The notes: generated by a model from the sequence alone, not told the origin. Positions 52,790 to 62,065 are shown, counted from the first letter of the stretch. The stretch: DNA of 62,361 nucleotides from JAITMY01 sp031549685 (GCA_031549685.1 JAVBPG010000034.1:1-62361); one strand, 5' to 3'. Numbers and translations: made by a program.

Positions 52790-54358
52790 ATGCTGAATCT
52801 AAACAAAACTCTTCTTTTACTCGTTTTTGGGAGCTTGAGCGCAGGCGTTGCCAACGCGCAGGAGAGTTATCCGAAAAACGGATTGGTTTTCAGTAAAGAA
52901 TTTCGTGTAGGCATAGACACTTTTTGCGTAAAGCGAAATACTTATGATGTTCCCAAGGGCAGAACGTGGACCTTTTTTAACGATAACAAAAACGCTGTAG
53001 AAAAAATTTCGTTTACGGTTGGAAAGGACGGACAGGAGGGTACCGCCATTTGCTCAAGAATTCTTGATGAAATAGGTGTCAGCACCACCGCCAAGATGTC
53101 GCCGCGGGGAACAATTGTCGGCACGTTTAAAATTGGACAGGTAAAGAATAGGGAAACCGATAAAATTCCCTACTACCATTTTTTGAAGCTTTTTTACCCT
53201 AAAGAAACCGGTAAATCTCCCAAGTCCTGCATCCGGCTGTTTTACGTTGATCCTCCCTATGTAAAGATGCTGTTGGATAAGGAGTTGAAGCTTACCAAGG
53301 TGGTTAAGCGCGACTCGGTAGCACAGCAACTTTATGACACCTATGAGGTTGACTTGGGCATCAAGCACGACGAGTGGACAACCGTGGCGATTACTTATGA
53401 CACGGATAAAAAGGAGGTGGTTTACTACGCTAACGGTAAAAAGGCGGAGTACGCCAACGCCGGCATAATATCCCCGACGAGTAACCACTATAAAGGCCGG
53501 CAGCGCACCGAAATTCACCTTGCCGAAACAGACTTTGGCGATGTGGCCGTGAGCGATATCGGCGTTTACAACCGCATTCTCAGCAAAAATGAGCTGCTTG
53601 CGCTTACCGCTAACGGTGGTGCTGATTTTACCGAAGCCGAATCCTTGCTAAAGGAGCCATACGTTCGCATGAATTGGACTTTTGCCTATATTCAGCTTGC
53701 CTTGGCGCTGCTCTTTATGGTTTTCAATATCCTGACAAAACGGTGGAAATTTGTGCCCACTCTTTGCTTGTTTGTGGGAGGGTTTGCCGTGCTTGCCGTT
53801 TTTGTTCGCGGCATGCTGCCTTACCTGCCTTTTACAAGCGATTGGCTCAGCGGAGATGATCATCTCAACTTGCCCTCCACCATTATGGGACAGCTGGGCT
53901 ACATTGCCAAGTACGACTTGCCGGGCGTGCTCGTGTCGCTGGTGCTTTGCATATCGGTTTCATTCGTTCATGAAGAGGGCTTTAGCACGACGAAAAAGGT
54001 GCTAAACCTTACCCTTCCGTACCTGATAGTGCCGGTGCTGTTCTTTGTGGGCCAATTCGGTGCAATGGCATTTTTTATTGCGCTCGGAGTGCTGGCTGTT
54101 GGTGCATTTATCTTTGCATTTGCAAACGCTCCCGACGATGTGCTGGTCGACAGGGGAACCGGAGATGTGGTGGGTACAACGCCGGGCGTGGGTTCTTTTT
54201 CAGGAATTTTGTTTGTACTATTAGCAGTTGTAGCCATAATCTTGATCGCCTATTTTGTGTCAAGTATATACATATTCCTGTTTAATTTCTTTTTTATCTA
54301 CATTGTCATCAAAAATTACTTCAAAGGAGAGTTGGAAGACTTATTTGACTTTAAATAA
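52790..54358 (+). CDS. LamG-like domain protein with C-terminal membrane segments
   Basis: The 522-residue protein has a signal peptide, then a beta-rich region. Residues 180-285 resemble a LamG/concanavalin-type fold (DEWTTVAITYDTDKKEVVYY, then VAVSDIGVYNRILSKNELLAL). From about 300 on there are six or seven membrane segments. A soluble exported sensor-like half joined to an inner-membrane half suggests a signalling or anchoring role, but this is inference. It starts 46 bases after the previous gene. Confidence 0.65.
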   Translation: MLNLNKTLLLLVFGSLSAGVANAQESYPKNGLVFSKEFRVGIDTFCVKRNTYDVPKGRTWTFFNDNKNAVEKISFTVGKDGQEGTAICSRILDEIGVSTTAKMSPRGTIVGTFKIGQVKNRETDKIPYYHFLKLFYPKETGKSPKSCIRLFYVDPPYVKMLLDKELKLTKVVKRDSVAQQLYDTYEVDLGIKHDEWTTVAITYDTDKKEVVYYANGKKAEYANAGIISPTSNHYKGRQRTEIHLAETDFGDVAVSDIGVYNRILSKNELLALTANGGADFTEAESLLKEPYVRMNWTFAYIQLALALLFMVFNILTKRWKFVPTLCLFVGGFAVLAVFVRGMLPYLPFTSDWLSGDDHLNLPSTIMGQLGYIAKYDLPGVLVSLVLCISVSFVHEEGFSTTKKVLNLTLPYLIVPVLFFVGQFGAMAFFIALGVLAVGAFIFAFANAPDDVLVDRGTGDVVGTTPGVGSFSGILFVLLAVVAIILIAYFVSSIYIFLFNFFFIYIVIKNYFKGELEDLFDFK

Positions 54359-54370
54359 AAATGTAACAGA

Positions 54371-55339
54371 ATGAAAAAAATACTTCTATCCCTTGCCGCT
54401 GTGGCGCTTGGCCTATCGGTTTTTGCGCAAGCTAAGAAGCCCATAATAATGGTGGTGCCCAGCGATGTGTACTGCATTACCCAGGGCTACACGCAAAAGT
54501 TTACCGCCAACGGCGTGGAGCAAACCCTGCCCGACTACCGCAAGATGCTGCAAAACGACCGCAACATGCGCCTTGCCATTACTAAGCTGGCCGCCATCAT
54601 GGCCGACCGCGGTTTTCCGCTCAAGGACCTGGAGCAGGAAATGAAGAACCTGGAGCAGGAGGCTGCCGAAAGCGCCGCTATGCAGGGTAAGGACGGCGGG
54701 GAAATAGTGGAGTCGCCCATCGATAAGCTCAAGCGTAGCGCCAAGGCCGACATTATTCTCGACCTTGATTTCAGCGTTGCGAAGAAGGGGCCGCAGAATT
54801 ACGTAAACTTTAACCTGCGCGGCCTTGACGCCTACACCGCCAAGCAGGTAGCGGGCGCTGCCGGTTCGGGAAAGCCTAGCACCAGCGCGGCTCCCGAGCT
54901 GCTGCTCGAGGAAGCCGTTATCAGCTACATCGACGAGTTTAACGGCAGGCTGACGACCTACTTTGACGACATGTTTAAGAATGGCCGTGAGGTAAAGCTG
55001 GTGTTGAAGCGCTTCAACAGCGCTACGTTCGACTTTACCACCGAGTTTGAGTTCGAGGGCGAGGAGCGCGAGTTTGGCGACTGCGTTGACATGTGGCTCG
55101 ATAAGCACTGCGTGCAGGGGCGCTTCAGCCGCGTTGACGGTTCCGACAATATCCTGAAGTACGAGCAGGTGCGCATCCCCATGTTTAAGGAGAGCAGCAG
55201 CGGACGCCAAACCGCCATCGACGCGCGCGCCTTTGCCTCCGACCTGCGCTCGTTCCTGCGCAAGGCGCCCTTCGGTGCCGACTGCAAGGTTTACCAGCGG
55301 GGCCTGGGGGAGGCGTGGATTATTGTTGGCGAAAAGTAG
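54371..55339 (+). CDS. DUF6175 family secreted protein
   Basis: The 322-residue protein has a signal peptide (1-19, ending VFAQ). IIMVVPSDVYCITQGYTQKF and the following GFPLKDLEQEMKNLEQEA helix are typical of what I recall as DUF6175. A later KADIILDLDFSV strand and a C-terminal domain with lysine-rich ends complete it. The family is found in Bacteroidetes and its role is unknown. It starts 12 bases after the previous gene and is the most recognisable member of the cluster. Confidence 0.7.
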   Translation: MKKILLSLAAVALGLSVFAQAKKPIIMVVPSDVYCITQGYTQKFTANGVEQTLPDYRKMLQNDRNMRLAITKLAAIMADRGFPLKDLEQEMKNLEQEAAESAAMQGKDGGEIVESPIDKLKRSAKADIILDLDFSVAKKGPQNYVNFNLRGLDAYTAKQVAGAAGSGKPSTSAAPELLLEEAVISYIDEFNGRLTTYFDDMFKNGREVKLVLKRFNSATFDFTTEFEFEGEEREFGDCVDMWLDKHCVQGRFSRVDGSDNILKYEQVRIPMFKESSSGRQTAIDARAFASDLRSFLRKAPFGADCKVYQRGLGEAWIIVGEK

Positions 55340-55386
55340 CGTGTGCAGCAAAAAAACGTATATTTGCTAAATAATGGTGCCGCAAC

Positions 55387-56289
55387 ATGAGAAAATTACT
55401 ACTCTCCATAACCTGTGCCCTGGCAAGCCTTGCGCTTGTGGCGCAGGTGCCTGTGGTTATAGGCGTTAAAATTCCGGCAAGCACCGTCCTCAACGAGCAG
55501 GCGCAGCAGGTGCTGGCCGGCAAGCTGCAGCAGCTTACCACGCTCAACAACGTGGGGACTAAGGATGCCAACGCCCGCTTTGTGCTGGTGCCGCAGGTCA
55601 GCGTTTTGCAGTCGGATGTGGCGCCCTCTACACCGCCCAAGCAGCTGGTGAAGCTGGGGATAACGCTGATGGTAAGCGATAACGCCAATGCGAAAAATAT
55701 AGTGGCCCAAACCGAGCTCTCGAGCAAGGGCGTGGGTACAAGTGAGAGCCAGGCAATAGCTGATGCTTTGCAGCAAATAAATGTGCGCAGCGCAACGCTG
55801 AAGCGCTTCATGGAGCAGGCAAAGAAAAAGCTGGCTGAGCTACCTCCTGCCGAATTTGCCGGGGAGGCTGCGCCTGCCGCATCGGCTACGCCGGTTGCCG
55901 GTGGCGAGAAGGGTAGCCGTATCTCCATCGAAAACTGCCACCCCGACATTGTTTTTACGGTAACCGAGTGCACCAAAATGGGGAGCGCATTCCTCATGAA
56001 GTTTACGGTGCTCAACCAGGGAACCAAGGACATCAACAACTTTTCGTTTGTGCGCCACGAGTCCCAGGCCTACGATGACGAAGGTAATGCCTACCGTTTG
56101 GACTATATTGATTTGGGCAACAACGCCAACTCCTTACCCAAGGGGCTCAAGATAAAGGGCGAGTTGCAGGTTAAAAACATCGATGATCAGGCTGCCGAGT
56201 TTGTGCAAATGAAGTTGTCCTGCCAGTCGTATGCGGTAAAGCTGACGAGCGGCTATGTAACTCTGCGTAACGTTCCTATTGTACCATAA
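55387..56289 (+). CDS. Envelope protein A1 (first copy of A)
   Basis: The 300-residue protein has a signal peptide, then a domain with GVKIPAST, PPKQLVKLGITLMV, SSKGVGTSESQAIADAL and INVRSATLKRFM. These blocks also occur in the 58010-58666 protein, so the two are paralogues. It has an extra C-terminal beta domain (about 175-300) with ISIENCHPDIVFTVTE that the other lacks. The N-terminal part is CsgG-like in general look, but no family is assigned. It starts 47 bases after the DUF6175 gene. Confidence 0.7.
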   Translation: MRKLLLSITCALASLALVAQVPVVIGVKIPASTVLNEQAQQVLAGKLQQLTTLNNVGTKDANARFVLVPQVSVLQSDVAPSTPPKQLVKLGITLMVSDNANAKNIVAQTELSSKGVGTSESQAIADALQQINVRSATLKRFMEQAKKKLAELPPAEFAGEAAPAASATPVAGGEKGSRISIENCHPDIVFTVTECTKMGSAFLMKFTVLNQGTKDINNFSFVRHESQAYDDEGNAYRLDYIDLGNNANSLPKGLKIKGELQVKNIDDQAAEFVQMKLSCQSYAVKLTSGYVTLRNVPIVP

Positions 56290-56318
56290 TATTCACACAT
56301 CATTAAAAACAAGAAATT

Positions 56319-56891
56319 ATGAAAAAATCGTTTATTCTAGCTGCAGCTGCGCTGGTTATGGCCGGTGCTACACTTTCGTCTTGCGGACCCAAATCGGTGG
56401 CTACCGCCGCCGGCGAAAAGGAGGTAAGCGTACCTTGCGATGACAAGCGTACCGATAAGGACTACTTCAGGGGCCTGGGTATCGGCCAAAGCAAGGACCT
56501 GAATACCGCCCGCGAAAAAGCCCGTATGGCCGCCAACGCCGAGCTGGCCGGAAGCATGTCAACCCTTATTAAGCAGGTGGCGGAGCGCTACGTGAACGAT
56601 GCCGGTCAAAAGCCTGCGGATTTTGCCGAAACTTTTGAGGCCATGACCAAGCAGGTGGTAAACCAGCAAATCAACAACGTTAGCGTGGCGTGCAACAAAA
56701 CGATGAAAACACAGGATGATGCTATGTACAAGGTGTACATGGCGGTGGAGGCTAATAAGGAGGAGGTATATAAGGCTTTGGAGAAAAGCGCAGAGTCAAA
56801 CAAAAAGTTGGAAACCCTCTTCAACCGCGAAAAATTCCGCCAAAACTTTGATGCGGAAATGGCTGAATTTGCAAAGCAGTACAACAACTAA
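56319..56891 (+). CDS. LPP20-like lipoprotein
   Basis: The 190-residue lipoprotein has a signal ending LSSC. The LPP20-like core reads YFRGLGIGQSKDLNTAREKARMAANAELAGSMS as successive strand and helix blocks (separate pieces of a GLGIG...AR..A pattern). The rest is helical with a long coiled-coil-like C-terminus. LPP20-like lipoproteins sit in the outer membrane and have no settled role. It starts 29 bases after A1. A nested repeat lies between this gene and B1. Confidence 0.65.
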   Translation: MKKSFILAAAALVMAGATLSSCGPKSVATAAGEKEVSVPCDDKRTDKDYFRGLGIGQSKDLNTAREKARMAANAELAGSMSTLIKQVAERYVNDAGQKPADFAETFEAMTKQVVNQQINNVSVACNKTMKTQDDAMYKVYMAVEANKEEVYKALEKSAESNKKLETLFNREKFRQNFDAEMAEFAKQYNN

Positions 56892-56912
56892 TTTAGTTTT
56901 TGGCTAATTACG

Positions 56913-57039
56913 GGGCTGTCCAAAAAGCCTGTCATCCCGCGCTTGACGCGGGATCTCCTACGTAAAGTGGTATTCACTTTTAGGAGATTGCGGGTCGAGC
57001 CCGCAATGACAATTTCAAAAGTGGCTTTTTGAACAGCCC
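56913..57039. repeat. Composite nested repeat inside the envelope cluster
   Basis: Outer 17-bp arms gggctgtccaaaaagcc (56913-56929) and ggctttttgaacagccc (57023-57039) are inverse complements with one mismatch. Within them at 56930-57011 lies a full palindromic repeat (tgtcatcccgcgc ... gcaatgaca). It separates the lipoprotein gene from B1. Confidence 0.8.
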
Positions 57040-57070
57040 TTAATTTTTATTCTGCTAAAGAACTTTTATT

Positions 57071-57979
57071 ATGAAAAAAATATTGCTAACGCTAAACCTG
57101 TGCCTGCTTGCCGCTACGGCGCTGGTTGCGCAGGATAAAATAAAGGAGACCAGCGGTAAGAAACCTGCTTGGGCGAAGGACTTGCTGGCATCGGGATACG
57201 TTATTACGCAGGGTGACGGCGCTACGCTCAACGCGGCCCAGCAGGAGGCGCTGCTTATGGCAAAGCAGGAAATAGTGCGTAGCGTGGCCGAGCAAATTAT
57301 TACCACCAGCACGCGCAGCTTGCAGGAGCAAAACATGCAAATTACCGAGGCCTATACGCAGAATATTACCTCAAAAGCCAGCAAGGTGCCCTACCTGCAG
57401 GGCATTTCGGTAAGCCAAATAGAGGAGTCGTACTGGGAGAAAATTCAGGATAAAAAGAGTAAAGCAATTTTTTACCGTTACTACATCAAATACCCGTTTA
57501 ACAAGGCGCAGCTGAGTAAGCTGGTAGCAGAGTTCAAGGAGGAGGACAACAAAATTACGCAGCGTATTAATGAGCTGGAAGCGGCGTTGACTAAGGTGGA
57601 GAGCGTGGAGCAAATAGATGCTTCCATTGAGGAGCTGGGAGGGTTGCTAGCCGGCTTGGAGGACAACCGAAAGGAAAAATCAGCGCTGCTGCAATCGCGC
57701 TACCGCGCTTTATACGAAAGTATTTTGATAGCTGAGGTGGAGAATGTCTTGGGCAGCATTACCTACAAGCTAATGCTTGGCAACCGTACCATACAAAGTA
57801 CGCGTAAGCCGCAGGTTAAATCAGAATGCGCTGCTATAGCTCAAGTTAATATTGGTGCCACGTGCACCATTACCTACCGTTACGATGGTTGCTATGATGA
57901 TGTAGAGAACTATGTAAATGTGCTGTATCGTTTTGGCAGCAAGAATGTATCGCATAAATTTTTAATTCCGCTAAAGTAG
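57071..57979 (+). CDS. Envelope protein B1 (first copy of B)
   Basis: The 302-residue protein has a signal peptide. SGKKPAWAKDLLASGYVITQ and an AR/QE-rich helix (ALLMAKQEIVRSVAEQI) give an LPP20-like start. The middle is long and helical. A C-terminal beta part has YDGCYDDVENYVNVLYRFGS. The same blocks recur in the 58715-59965 protein, so B1 and B2 are paralogues. It starts 31 bases after the nested repeat. Confidence 0.7.
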   Translation: MKKILLTLNLCLLAATALVAQDKIKETSGKKPAWAKDLLASGYVITQGDGATLNAAQQEALLMAKQEIVRSVAEQIITTSTRSLQEQNMQITEAYTQNITSKASKVPYLQGISVSQIEESYWEKIQDKKSKAIFYRYYIKYPFNKAQLSKLVAEFKEEDNKITQRINELEAALTKVESVEQIDASIEELGGLLAGLEDNRKEKSALLQSRYRALYESILIAEVENVLGSITYKLMLGNRTIQSTRKPQVKSECAAIAQVNIGATCTITYRYDGCYDDVENYVNVLYRFGSKNVSHKFLIPLK

Positions 57980-58009
57980 CTGGCGGATGCCCCGAATTAG
58001 GTAAAGCGA

Positions 58010-58666
58010 ATGAAAAAAAGATTCTGTTTAACCTTTGTGCTTTTACTCCTGAACCTGCACCCGCTGCAAGCCCAGGACGAATCGCGCGTAGCGGTGGGTG
58101 TAAAAATACCTGCTTCAACAGCCATGCCCGAGCTTGCCAAAAGCGTGCTGGAGCAGAAGCTCACGCAGCTCATTGCCATTAACGGCTTTGCCTGCGATAC
58201 GAGCGTTGCACGCTTTGTAGTGCGCCCCGAGGTGTATATAGAGGCCTCGGAGCTGTCGCCGGGTGCTCCACCAAAGCAGCTGCTCAAGCTGAGCATTACG
58301 CTTTTTTTGCTTGACAACATGGATGAGCAGCTTACCTTTAATCAGGTAACCATATCGGCCAAGGGGGTAGGGCGCTCTACCGATGAGGCCTACGTGTACG
58401 CCATGCAGTCGATAAATGTGCGCAGCGTGGCGCTAAAGAGGTTTATGGACAGGGGCAAGAAAAAGATGGTAGAGTACTACGAAAACGAGTGTAACCAAAC
58501 CATTGAGAAGGCATACTCGCTGGCGCAGGCAGGGCGCTGCAACGAGGCGTTCGGAATGCTTGCCGGTGTGCCGCAATACAGCGATTGTTTTGCTAGAAGC
58601 GTAGAGGCTGCCGCTGAAATAACAAGCGGGCCGTGTAAAATATCGGGAGTTGTGAAGCTGAAATAG
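58010..58666 (+). CDS. Envelope protein A2 (second copy of A)
   Basis: The 218-residue protein has a signal peptide (1-22) and matches A1 in its N-terminal domain: GVKIPAST, PPKQLLKLSITLFL, SAKGVGRSTDEAY and INVRSVALKRFM. It lacks the C-terminal beta domain of A1. In its place is a short helical, cysteine-containing tail (NECNQTIEKAYSLAQAGRCN). It starts 30 bases after B1 and ends immediately before B2, so A-B order is repeated. Confidence 0.7.
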   Translation: MKKRFCLTFVLLLLNLHPLQAQDESRVAVGVKIPASTAMPELAKSVLEQKLTQLIAINGFACDTSVARFVVRPEVYIEASELSPGAPPKQLLKLSITLFLLDNMDEQLTFNQVTISAKGVGRSTDEAYVYAMQSINVRSVALKRFMDRGKKKMVEYYENECNQTIEKAYSLAQAGRCNEAFGMLAGVPQYSDCFARSVEAAAEITSGPCKISGVVKLK

Positions 58667-58714
58667 ATGTTGTGTAACAGTCGAGATTGCCGCCGCATAC
58701 CACTAATGCATACC

Positions 58715-59965
58715 ATGAGAATAAGCCTCATTATAGCGATTGTAGCCTTGACCTGCTGCTGTACCACCACCGCTGTACTGCAGCAGAAAGTGGTGGATAG
58801 GAGCGGCAAAAAACTGGCTTGGGCAGCCAACATGTCCGAAAAAGATTTTGTCGTAACCATGGGCAGTGGCGCCACTCAAACCGATGCTCAGCAGCAAGCC
58901 ATGCTTACGCTAAAACAGGAAATGGCGCGCTCGGTGGCCGAAAATATTTCAAGTGCAGGCTCGTTTACCCGCGCCGAAAAAAATGGTGCGCCCAGCTCCG
59001 AATTCTCATCCATCATCAACAGCAAGGTAAGCAAAATAGCGGCCATACAGGGTGTGTCGCTCAGCAATGCCGAGGTGTACTGGGAGAAGCTGCAGGACAA
59101 AAAAACAAAGGAGCAGAGTTTTTGCTACTACGTAAAATATCCGTTTAGCGCAGGCGAGCTGAGTAGGTTGGTGGCCGAATACCGGCGCGAGGATAAGAAG
59201 CTGACCGACCGCCTGAACGAGCTGGAGCTCAACATTGATAGGGTGGGGAGCGTGGAGGATATTACGGCTGCCATTGCCGAGCTGACCGCCATGGAGGCAG
59301 GCTTTGAGGATAAGCGCGCCGACAGGGCGCAGCAACTCGCCTCGCGCTACGCAAGCCTGCACTCCGCCATTAGGGTGGTGGAAAAAAGCAACGAGCCCGG
59401 CGCCATTACCTATGCTCTGCAAATAGGCGAGCGCCCCGTTACAACGCAGCAAGCACCAAGCATGAAAAGCAGCTGCGCCACAAAAATGGCGGTGCATGGC
59501 ACCTCCGAAATATTGCTTACCTATGACCACGATGGCTGCTACGATGATGTGGAAAATTGGCTGACGGTAAGCTACCGGTTTGGTAGCGCCACGTGCAGCA
59601 AAAAATTCTATATCGACCTGAGCGAGGGTAGGCTGAAGTTGAAGGTTGTTGCCCCAATTGTCCTGCAGCAGGTCGAAAAAAGGTGCATCGCTAAGCTGAC
59701 GCTGGACGCCACCTACACAACCTCCTTTGTGGTGGAGAGCATGGAGCTGAACCTGCTGGGACAACAAAAAGTAATGCTGTCGGATCAAAGCGATGCCGAG
59801 CTCTGCGGAAGGGGTAACCACACCATAGCCATTAGCTTCAATAGCGACCTGATCGACCTGAGGTCGCAGGGCCTAGCAAGCGGGGCGCTGCACCTGCTCA
59901 ACAAGGATACCGGCGAGCGCTCCACCATAAGCTTTAGCAGCGTATGGTACGTGGCGGTAAGGTAA
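58715..59965 (+). CDS. Envelope protein B2 (second copy of B, extended)
   Basis: The protein of about 416 residues resembles B1 along its first 290 residues: SGKKLAWAANMSEKDFVVTM, QQQAMLTLKQEMARSVAEN and YDHDGCYDDVENWLTVSYRF. It adds about 120 residues of beta-rich C-terminus that B1 lacks. The likely start is ATG 58715, which opens a lipoprotein-type signal with cysteines in ALTCCCTTT; an in-frame ATG at 58667 adds 16 residues after the A2 stop. It ends the cluster. Confidence 0.65.
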   Translation: MRISLIIAIVALTCCCTTTAVLQQKVVDRSGKKLAWAANMSEKDFVVTMGSGATQTDAQQQAMLTLKQEMARSVAENISSAGSFTRAEKNGAPSSEFSSIINSKVSKIAAIQGVSLSNAEVYWEKLQDKKTKEQSFCYYVKYPFSAGELSRLVAEYRREDKKLTDRLNELELNIDRVGSVEDITAAIAELTAMEAGFEDKRADRAQQLASRYASLHSAIRVVEKSNEPGAITYALQIGERPVTTQQAPSMKSSCATKMAVHGTSEILLTYDHDGCYDDVENWLTVSYRFGSATCSKKFYIDLSEGRLKLKVVAPIVLQQVEKRCIAKLTLDATYTTSFVVESMELNLLGQQKVMLSDQSDAELCGRGNHTIAISFNSDLIDLRSQGLASGALHLLNKDTGERSTISFSSVWYVAVR

Positions 59966-60034
59966 GCTTGCGGGAGCGTTGCGTTTAACCTTTCTCTTTT
60001 TCAAATCTCACCTCTTCATTGTCAATTGTTTTCT

Positions 60035-60042
60035 TACCTTTG
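60035..60042 (+). promoter_or_regulatory. Predicted -7 box for the ABC-F gene
   Basis: TACCTTTG is a perfect -7 consensus 26 bases before the ATG at 60068. No good -33 match at normal spacing was seen. Confidence 0.4.
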
Positions 60043-60067
60043 CAGTCTTTTTTATCAAAAAAATAAA

Positions 60068-61681
60068 ATGATTGCAGTAGATAACCTCGCCATTCAGTTT
60101 GGCAAGCGCACCCTTTTTCAAGACGTAAATCTCAAATTCACCGCGGGCAACTGCTACGGCGTCATTGGCGCCAACGGCGCCGGAAAGTCCACCTTTTTGC
60201 GCATGCTCAGCGGCGACCTCGACCCCACGCGCGGCAGCATTTCCTTTGGCCCCAACGAGCGGCTCTCTGTGCTCAAGCAGGACCACTTTGAGTTCGACGA
60301 GTACACCGCGCTCGACACCGTAATGATGGGCCACGATAAGCTGTGGAGGGTAATGCAGGAAAAAAACGCCATCTACGCCAAGCCCGATTTTTCCGACGAG
60401 GACGGAATGAAGGCCTCCGAGCTCGAAGCGCTGTTTGCCGAAATGGACGGCTGGAACGCCGAGAGCGATGCCGCGGCCCTGCTCAGCGGATTGGGCATAA
60501 AGGAAGCCCTGCACCACACGCTGATGAAGGATATCAGCGGGAAGGAAAAGGTGCGCATACTGCTTGCCCGCGCCCTCTTTGGCAAGCCCGACAACCTGCT
60601 GCTCGACGAACCCACCAACGATCTCGACGTCGAAACCGTAATGTGGCTCGAGAGCTACTTGGCTAACTACGAGAACACCGTGCTCGTAGTGTCGCACGAC
60701 CGCCACTTCCTCGACGCCGTAAGCACCCACACCGTCGATATTGACTTCGGAAAAGTAAAGCTGTTTGCAGGCAACTATTCCTTTTGGTACGAGTCCAGCC
60801 AGCTCGCGCTACGCCAGCAGGCACAGCAAAACAAAAAGGCCGAGGAAAAGAAAAAGGAGCTGCAGGAATTCATCATGCGCTTTAGCGCCAACGTGTCCAA
60901 ATCCAAGCAGGCCACCAGCCGCCGCAAGATGCTCGAAAAGCTCAACATCGAAGAAATTCAGGCGTCAACGCGCAAGTACCCCGGCATTATTTTTACCCCC
61001 GAGCGCGAGGTCGGCAACCAGATTCTTGAGGTGCGCGGTCTATCCAAAACCGTTGACGGCACAGTACTTTTCAAGGACGTTGACTTCGATATAAATAAAG
61101 ATGAAAAGGTAATTTTTCTTTCACGCGATCCGCGTGCCATGACATCACTCTTCGAAATTTTGAACGATAAAGATACCCCCGACGGCGGCTTCTTCAAGTG
61201 GGGCGTTACCGTTACCCACGCCTACTTGCCGCTCGACAACTCCTCCTTTTTCAACACAGACATGAGCCTTGTCGACTGGCTCGGGCAGTTCTCCAACGAT
61301 ACCACCGAATCCTTCATTCGCGGCTACTTAGGCAAAATGCTTTTCTCCGGCGAGGAGATATATAAGAAGGCCAGCGTACTTTCCGGAGGCGAAAAAATGC
61401 GCTGCATGATTTCAAAAATGATGCTCAAAAACGCCAACGTGCTGGTGCTCGACTCGCCCGCCAACCACCTCGACCTGGAGTCCATTCAGGCCTTCAACAA
61501 CTCGCTCAAAACCTTTAAGGGAAACGTGCTCATGGCCTCGCACGACCACGAGTTCATACAAACCGTGTGCAACCGCATCATAGAGCTCACGCCCAACGGC
61601 ACCATCGATAAGCTCATGGAGTACGACGAGTACATCACCGACGAAAACATAAAAGCGCTGCGCGAGAAAATGTATAGGTAG
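60068..61681 (+). CDS. YbiT-like ABC-F protein with a degenerate second ATPase domain
   Basis: The 537-residue protein has two ABC ATPase domains joined by a helical linker, as in ribosome-acting ABC-F proteins. FSANVSKSKQATSRRKMLEK in the linker region is like that of E. coli YbiT. The first domain has Walker A GANGAGKST and Walker B LLLDEPTNDLD, but its signature reads DISGKEKVR. In the second, Walker A is replaced by FLSRDPRAMTSLF, with no lysine or glycine loop. Walker B reads VLDSPANHLDLES, so the catalytic glutamate is serine, yet LSGGEKMR is intact. ATG 60068 is the natural start. Confidence 0.88.
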   Translation: MIAVDNLAIQFGKRTLFQDVNLKFTAGNCYGVIGANGAGKSTFLRMLSGDLDPTRGSISFGPNERLSVLKQDHFEFDEYTALDTVMMGHDKLWRVMQEKNAIYAKPDFSDEDGMKASELEALFAEMDGWNAESDAAALLSGLGIKEALHHTLMKDISGKEKVRILLARALFGKPDNLLLDEPTNDLDVETVMWLESYLANYENTVLVVSHDRHFLDAVSTHTVDIDFGKVKLFAGNYSFWYESSQLALRQQAQQNKKAEEKKKELQEFIMRFSANVSKSKQATSRRKMLEKLNIEEIQASTRKYPGIIFTPEREVGNQILEVRGLSKTVDGTVLFKDVDFDINKDEKVIFLSRDPRAMTSLFEILNDKDTPDGGFFKWGVTVTHAYLPLDNSSFFNTDMSLVDWLGQFSNDTTESFIRGYLGKMLFSGEEIYKKASVLSGGEKMRCMISKMMLKNANVLVLDSPANHLDLESIQAFNNSLKTFKGNVLMASHDHEFIQTVCNRIIELTPNGTIDKLMEYDEYITDENIKALREKMYR

Positions 61682-61930
61682 AAAGGTGCAATGTAAGCGC
61701 ATGCTTTAACACCACAATCTTGGTTTTGTGCGAGGGTGTGGGTAGGCCAGACCGAATAGCGGGTAGAAGTATTATTCGGTCTTGACTTTTGGTTACTTTG
61801 GGTCAAGCCACTCATACAAGAGAAATGAAGAAGCGAGGAGGTAGGCACAGAATACATCAAAATATTTTCACGTGTAAATAGTTGTTGTATAACATCAAAT
61901 AAAAATAATTCAAATTATTTTTTCAAAACA

Positions 61931-61963
61931 TTTGGAAGTTCAAAAATAAAGCTCTTACCTTTG
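61931..61963 (+). promoter_or_regulatory. rRNA promoter P1
   Basis: TTTG at 61931-61934 and TACCTTTG at 61956-61963, with a 21-base spacer, are a close fit to the Bacteroidetes consensus in AT-rich DNA. Confidence 0.75.
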
Positions 61964-62034
61964 CACCCGCTTTTGAAAACAACAACGCTCTTTTTACAAC
62001 GACTAAAAATTATTTGTAAAAATTTTGCAAATAA

Positions 62035-62065
62035 TTTGCAGGTTTAAAAAAAAGCAGTACCTTTG
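62035..62065 (+). promoter_or_regulatory. rRNA promoter P2
   Basis: TTTG at 62035-62038 and TACCTTTG at 62058-62065, with a 19-base spacer, form a second promoter about 100 bases after P1. Tandem promoters are usual for rRNA operons. Confidence 0.75.
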
